Assembly: GCA_027451425.1 (NCBI GenBank)
Contig: DAIDJH010000109.1
Coordinates: 1 to 6,526 of the forward strand
Origin: Bdellovibrionales bacterium
GTDB taxonomy: Bacteria > Bdellovibrionota > Bdellovibrionia > Bdellovibrionales > UBA1609
Length of the DNA stretch: 6,526 nt
Direction: 5' to 3'
This document shows positions 4,058 to 6,526 of this stretch, piece after piece. The position numbers and the translations under genes are program-made. Below the pieces are notes generated by a model that was not told the origin of the DNA, searched no databases, and worked only from the letters and a program-made list of their open reading frames with translations. Numbering within the stretch: position 1 is the stretch's first letter; the number at the start of each line of letters is the position of its first letter.

Positions 4058-5905
4058 TTACTCCCGGTTCATGAGATCCTCACAGCTTTCGACTCGCGAA
4101 GATCCATAAAAATTTTTATTTGCGAGTGAACCCAAGCGCTGATACCGCCCGCTCGCGATATTCTGTTGTAGCAATTCGGGGTGTTGATAATCGAGAACAT
4201 TCGCGTGTTGCGAAAGCGTGTATTTGCCGCCACGTCGATCGATGTGACGGGGACCGCCCACGGCTACGACGTGACCTGTTAATTTGAGAACATTCGCGCC
4301 GAGTCGGACAATCGCCTTACCAATACGCGGGAGATGAACGTCTCTAATATCGCCAACCAAAGCGCGGATATTGTAGCTCGTTTTGACGGCCACCATTCCA
4401 AATTGCTCGTGCTTTTTAAATGACATCACTTCGATGGGAACGCGAGTGGGAATGCCGGGCGTGTGAACGGGTAAAGTTAAATTCAATTTTGGGTCGAGTT
4501 TTTGAATTTTTTCTTCGCGTTTTTTTTGCGCCTTTGCTTCAATTCGACTCGCGCGGGTATTGGCTTTGAATTCGACATTGACGCCGTGGCGTTGATAGAT
4601 TTGCTCGCGACGATCGGAAATCACGAGTTGCTGCTCAAGCGCTCGTGGTCCGTCATCGCTTTCGAATTGCGTATGGTGGTATTCATCAAATTCGATAGGA
4701 ATTTGATGGTCGGAAATAAAATCAACCGTCTGCTCGATAATTTGCATTTCTTGTTCAGGGGTAATCAAGCGGTTGTGAGCGGCAATTCTTTCTTGAATAT
4801 CGTAATGAAAAATTTCATTTTCAACGCGAAGGAGCGCTTCACGCACGCCCCGGCGTCCGTAATAGTCGAGAATTTTCATATTGAAAATAGATCCTGTAAC
4901 AAGAATCCCATGCGCGAGTTCTTCTTTGCGCATTTTCACAACCCAATCTTTTAAAACTTGCCGCGCATCTTTTCGCGTAAGCGCATATTCGTCGACATAA
5001 GTCGGCGTGCCATCTTTGAATTTTACCGCATATTTCTTCCGAGCTTCTTCTTGCTCTTCAGCAGTCAAAAGATAATCAGATGGTCCTGGCAAATGGGCGT
5101 TCACGTCAAATATGGGGTTGAGATAACCTTTGGCTTTGGCGAGACGCAAAATATAATCGACAACTTTTGGCGTGTACCGTGGGTCGCGAAGGTAATCCCG
5201 CGCGATTAGCTTCTCCACATCTTGCCAATGATCGTTTTCTAGTTTTTTGTATTCGTTTAGATCGAGCGGTTGTTTTCGCGCTTCGCGAGCCCATGGCTCA
5301 AGGGCTTCGTCAGGAGCAACGGCCCGAATCGCCAGCAGTGCTTGAAAAACAACCCCGGTCATTTCTTTGTATTTTGCAACCGCCATCCAAGTACGATCGG
5401 GGTTATGTCCCGAATAAAGGTGCAGCAATGTCGTCCAGTATCCGGCATGTCCAAAACTGTCTTCAAGCACGTGAATAGCCAGGGCAAGTTTGAACCAGTT
5501 GCCTTGACGCAAACCTTCGTCGAGCAACCGTGACGCCACGGGATGGTTCGGCTCAGCCGTCGCCGTAATTTGCGCGCTCGCGTGTCCATCTTGAGTCACG
5601 TTCTGAGCTTGAAAAAAGCGCGTTGGGGCATGATAAAGCCGGCGTAGCAATTCTCCGGTAATGGGTAGGGGGCTCATGGGGGTACTCATTATTCCCTGAT
5701 CGACCCATTCAGCTCCCGTGCAGAAAAATTTTGCGTATTCATTTGTAAACCCCACTCGCCGGGCCATTTCATAGGTGTCGTAGCAATGCGTTTCGGTTTG
5801 ATAAGCGTGAACGGTGGGTGACGCTCCCAGGACCGCTAAAATTACAGCGCAAACGGGCACAGCCCAATGAAAACTCCAATGCGAATTATGATCACAGTCC
5901 AACAT
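4058..5905 (-). CDS. Secreted zinc phospholipase C/S1-P1-like putative metalloprotein (about 615 aa)
   Basis: From the ATG at 5905 this is a 615-residue protein. A signal peptide (1-34) has an unusually polar His/Trp-containing start, hydrophobic core PVCAVILAVLG and cleavage site after VHA. The helical N-terminal half has H145-x3-D149-x3-H153 in AIHVLEDSFGHAGY, followed by H162, H167 and D170. This layout resembles metal-binding helices of zinc phospholipase C, S1/P1 nuclease and the related DUF6765 proteins; substrate and activity are inferred only from this pattern. The middle is charged and helical with many tyrosines. A Lys/Glu-rich stretch (about 450-475) separates a beta-rich, basic C-terminal region of about 140 residues. 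The start was chosen because AAGAGGT lies five bases upstream and the signal peptide then begins normally. An in-frame ATG at 5998 would add 31 residues before it with a poor ribosome site. Confidence 0.7.
   Translation of the reverse strand: MLDCDHNSHWSFHWAVPVCAVILAVLGASPTVHAYQTETHCYDTYEMARRVGFTNEYAKFFCTGAEWVDQGIMSTPMSPLPITGELLRRLYHAPTRFFQAQNVTQDGHASAQITATAEPNHPVASRLLDEGLRQGNWFKLALAIHVLEDSFGHAGYWTTLLHLYSGHNPDRTWMAVAKYKEMTGVVFQALLAIRAVAPDEALEPWAREARKQPLDLNEYKKLENDHWQDVEKLIARDYLRDPRYTPKVVDYILRLAKAKGYLNPIFDVNAHLPGPSDYLLTAEEQEEARKKYAVKFKDGTPTYVDEYALTRKDARQVLKDWVVKMRKEELAHGILVTGSIFNMKILDYYGRRGVREALLRVENEIFHYDIQERIAAHNRLITPEQEMQIIEQTVDFISDHQIPIEFDEYHHTQFESDDGPRALEQQLVISDRREQIYQRHGVNVEFKANTRASRIEAKAQKKREEKIQKLDPKLNLTLPVHTPGIPTRVPIEVMSFKKHEQFGMVAVKTSYNIRALVGDIRDVHLPRIGKAIVRLGANVLKLTGHVVAVGGPRHIDRRGGKYTLSQHANVLDYQHPELLQQNIASGRYQRLGSLANKNFYGSSRVESCEDLMNRE
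4061..4065 (-). promoter_or_regulatory. Ribosome binding site of the small secreted protein inside the upstream gene
   Basis: GGGAG, six bases before the ATG at 4054, overlaps the last codons of the large secreted protein gene (Asn-Arg-Glu-stop). Ribosomes ending at 4058 can restart three bases later, which indicates coupled translation of the pair. Confidence 0.6.
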
Positions 5906-5910
5906 TCCTG

Positions 5911-5917
5911 ACCTCTT
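5911..5917 (-). promoter_or_regulatory. Ribosome binding site that decides the 5905 start
   Basis: AAGAGGT lies five bases before the ATG at 5905. The alternative in-frame ATGs at 5998 and 5932 lack a comparable site, so the shorter protein with a normal signal peptide is preferred. Confidence 0.6.
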
Positions 5918-5945
5918 TATTTTTAAAATCATTAAGATCGTCCGC

Positions 5946-5973
5946 AAATTAACAGATCGCACTAGGCTGACAA
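5946..5973 (-). promoter_or_regulatory. Weak candidate promoter for the secreted-protein pair
   Basis: TTGTCA (5968-5973, 5 of 6 to -35) is followed after 16 bases by TAATTT (5946-5951, only 3 of 6 to -10). If real it would start transcription about 35 nt before the ATG at 5905, which would also exclude the 5998 start. The poor -10 keeps this tentative. Confidence 0.22.
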
Positions 5974-6028
5974 AGGATATTTCATTCGCTGTAAACATTT
6001 CTTTTTGAAGATGGTGTGCGCTTAACTT

Positions 6029-6526
6029 TTAATGAGCAATGAGCGTTCCACACTTGTGCGCGCGGCGTGTGTCAATAATTCTTAGAATGTGATCTTCGAG
6101 ATACGCAGACAAAATAATTTCCCAGTCGGGCGCGTGGAGACGCTCGGCCAAATGTTTTGCACCAAGATAATGGCCTTGCTTATTAATATGAAGCTCAATA
6201 CGTCGGAACATACAAGTGATGGTCCAATCGACGATCGTTTCAAGAGTGTGAAGTTGTTTGCGGATTTTTTCGACTTTTTCTGGCTGTAGTGTTTCAGACA
6301 ATTTTTTGAAAAATTTTTCGTTTTTTCGCATATCCTCGATACGGTTGAGCTCATCGCGGGCGTGAAGCGCAGTCGCGCGGTCGTCATCATTGAGATCGTT
6401 AAAATCTTTTTCATCATATCGAGCAAGAATCGCGGCTATATCTTTATCGTCTTTGTAATCGTATTGTTTCAGCGTTACGAGCGATTGAATCTTAGGCCAG
6501 TCGTGGTGAACGGAATAGGCTTCAAT
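6029..6526 (-). CDS. Unrecognised helical, charged protein, N-terminus beyond the window
   Basis: The frame is open from the window edge to TAA at 6029, giving the last 165 residues of a longer protein. The visible part has no transmembrane segment. It begins with EAYSVHHDWPKI, continues through an Asp/Lys-rich helix-prone stretch (YDYKDDKDIAAIL, then DFNDLNDDDRATALHARDEL), a Lys-rich stretch (MRKNEKFFKKL to about KIRKQL), and ends with amphipathic helices containing ELHINKQGHYLG, HAPDWEIILSAYLEDHIL and RRAHKCG. The internal ATG at 6331 is unlikely to be the start because the frame stays open and similar in character for 65 codons upstream. I recognise no domain. It precedes the secreted-protein pair by 123 nt on the same strand with no terminator between them, so readthrough is possible. 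Confidence 0.6.
   Translation of the reverse strand: MEAYSVHHDWPKIQSLVTLKQYDYKDDKDIAAILARYDEKDFNDLNDDDRATALHARDELNRIEDMRKNEKFFKKLSETLQPEKVEKIRKQLHTLETIVDWTITCMFRRIELHINKQGHYLGAKHLAERLHAPDWEIILSAYLEDHILRIIDTRRAHKCGTLIAH

Noticed and set aside
4502..4954. 150-residue plus-strand frame
   Set aside because: It lies wholly inside the secreted putative metalloprotein gene and is a compositional shadow: Phe/Asn-rich with no ribosome site or domain.
6082..6426. 114-residue minus-strand frame starting at 6426
   Set aside because: The overlapping frame 6029-6526 stays open to the window edge and reads as a coherent charged helical protein; this one is a Ser/Lys-rich shadow.
6430..6465. FLAG-like YDYKDDKD residues, suggesting an engineered tag
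   Set aside because: It is not the exact tag sequence, it is internal to a natural-looking Asp/Lys-rich region, and nothing else suggests a construct.

Overview
The window reads as a piece of a Gram-negative chromosome of moderate GC content, most likely from Bdellovibrionota (Bdellovibrio/Oligoflexia-like) or a relative. That placement is an inference. It rests on a lipoprotein and other exported proteins with inner- and outer-membrane-type signals, a YebC homologue with an atypical N-terminus, a small Cys/His protein of a type I associate with that group, and a sigma-28-like promoter. No rRNA, tRNA, mobile element or CRISPR array is visible. All recognisable protein genes lie on the minus strand.

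Minus-strand layout, in order of transcription. (1) 6526-6029: the C-terminal 165 residues of an unrecognised helical, charged protein, open at the window edge. (2) 5905-4058 and 4054-3617: a two-gene unit with a 3-nt gap. The first gene encodes a secreted protein of about 615 residues with a histidine/aspartate motif like those of zinc phospholipase C/S1-P1-type helical metalloproteins. The second encodes a small secreted four-cysteine protein of unknown function. (3) 3193-2033 and 1968-853: a von Willebrand factor A lipoprotein followed 64 nt later by an orphan spermidine/putrescine-type solute-binding protein that appears membrane-anchored. A sigma-28-like promoter (TTAAGCTT-N11-CCCGATAA) lies just upstream of the lipoprotein gene. 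(4) 767-552: a 71-residue protein with a C-x4-C-x9-C-x2-H putative zinc site. (5) 440-1: the N-terminal 146 residues of a YebC/TACO1-family protein with its own strong Shine-Dalgarno and promoter-like boxes.

The most unusual part is the 423-nt gap at 3194-3616. It holds a compact plus-strand unit of about 135 nt that none of the flanking genes explains. The unit has an extended -10 box, a 12-nt perfect match to the canonical 16S anti-Shine-Dalgarno, two overlapping 15-codon reading frames each with its own Shine-Dalgarno, and two successive hairpins. The loops of both hairpins carry the near-repeat CTTAA(A)CAAG, and each loop contains the TAA stop of one micro-ORF. The second hairpin is a textbook intrinsic terminator. 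No plus-strand gene follows, so this looks like an independent small RNA or dual-function small mRNA rather than a leader. I do not recognise it as a named RNA family.

The genes do not form one obvious pathway. The common theme is the cell envelope and exported proteins (lipoprotein, binding protein, secreted putative metalloprotein, secreted cysteine protein). The yebC end belongs to translation.
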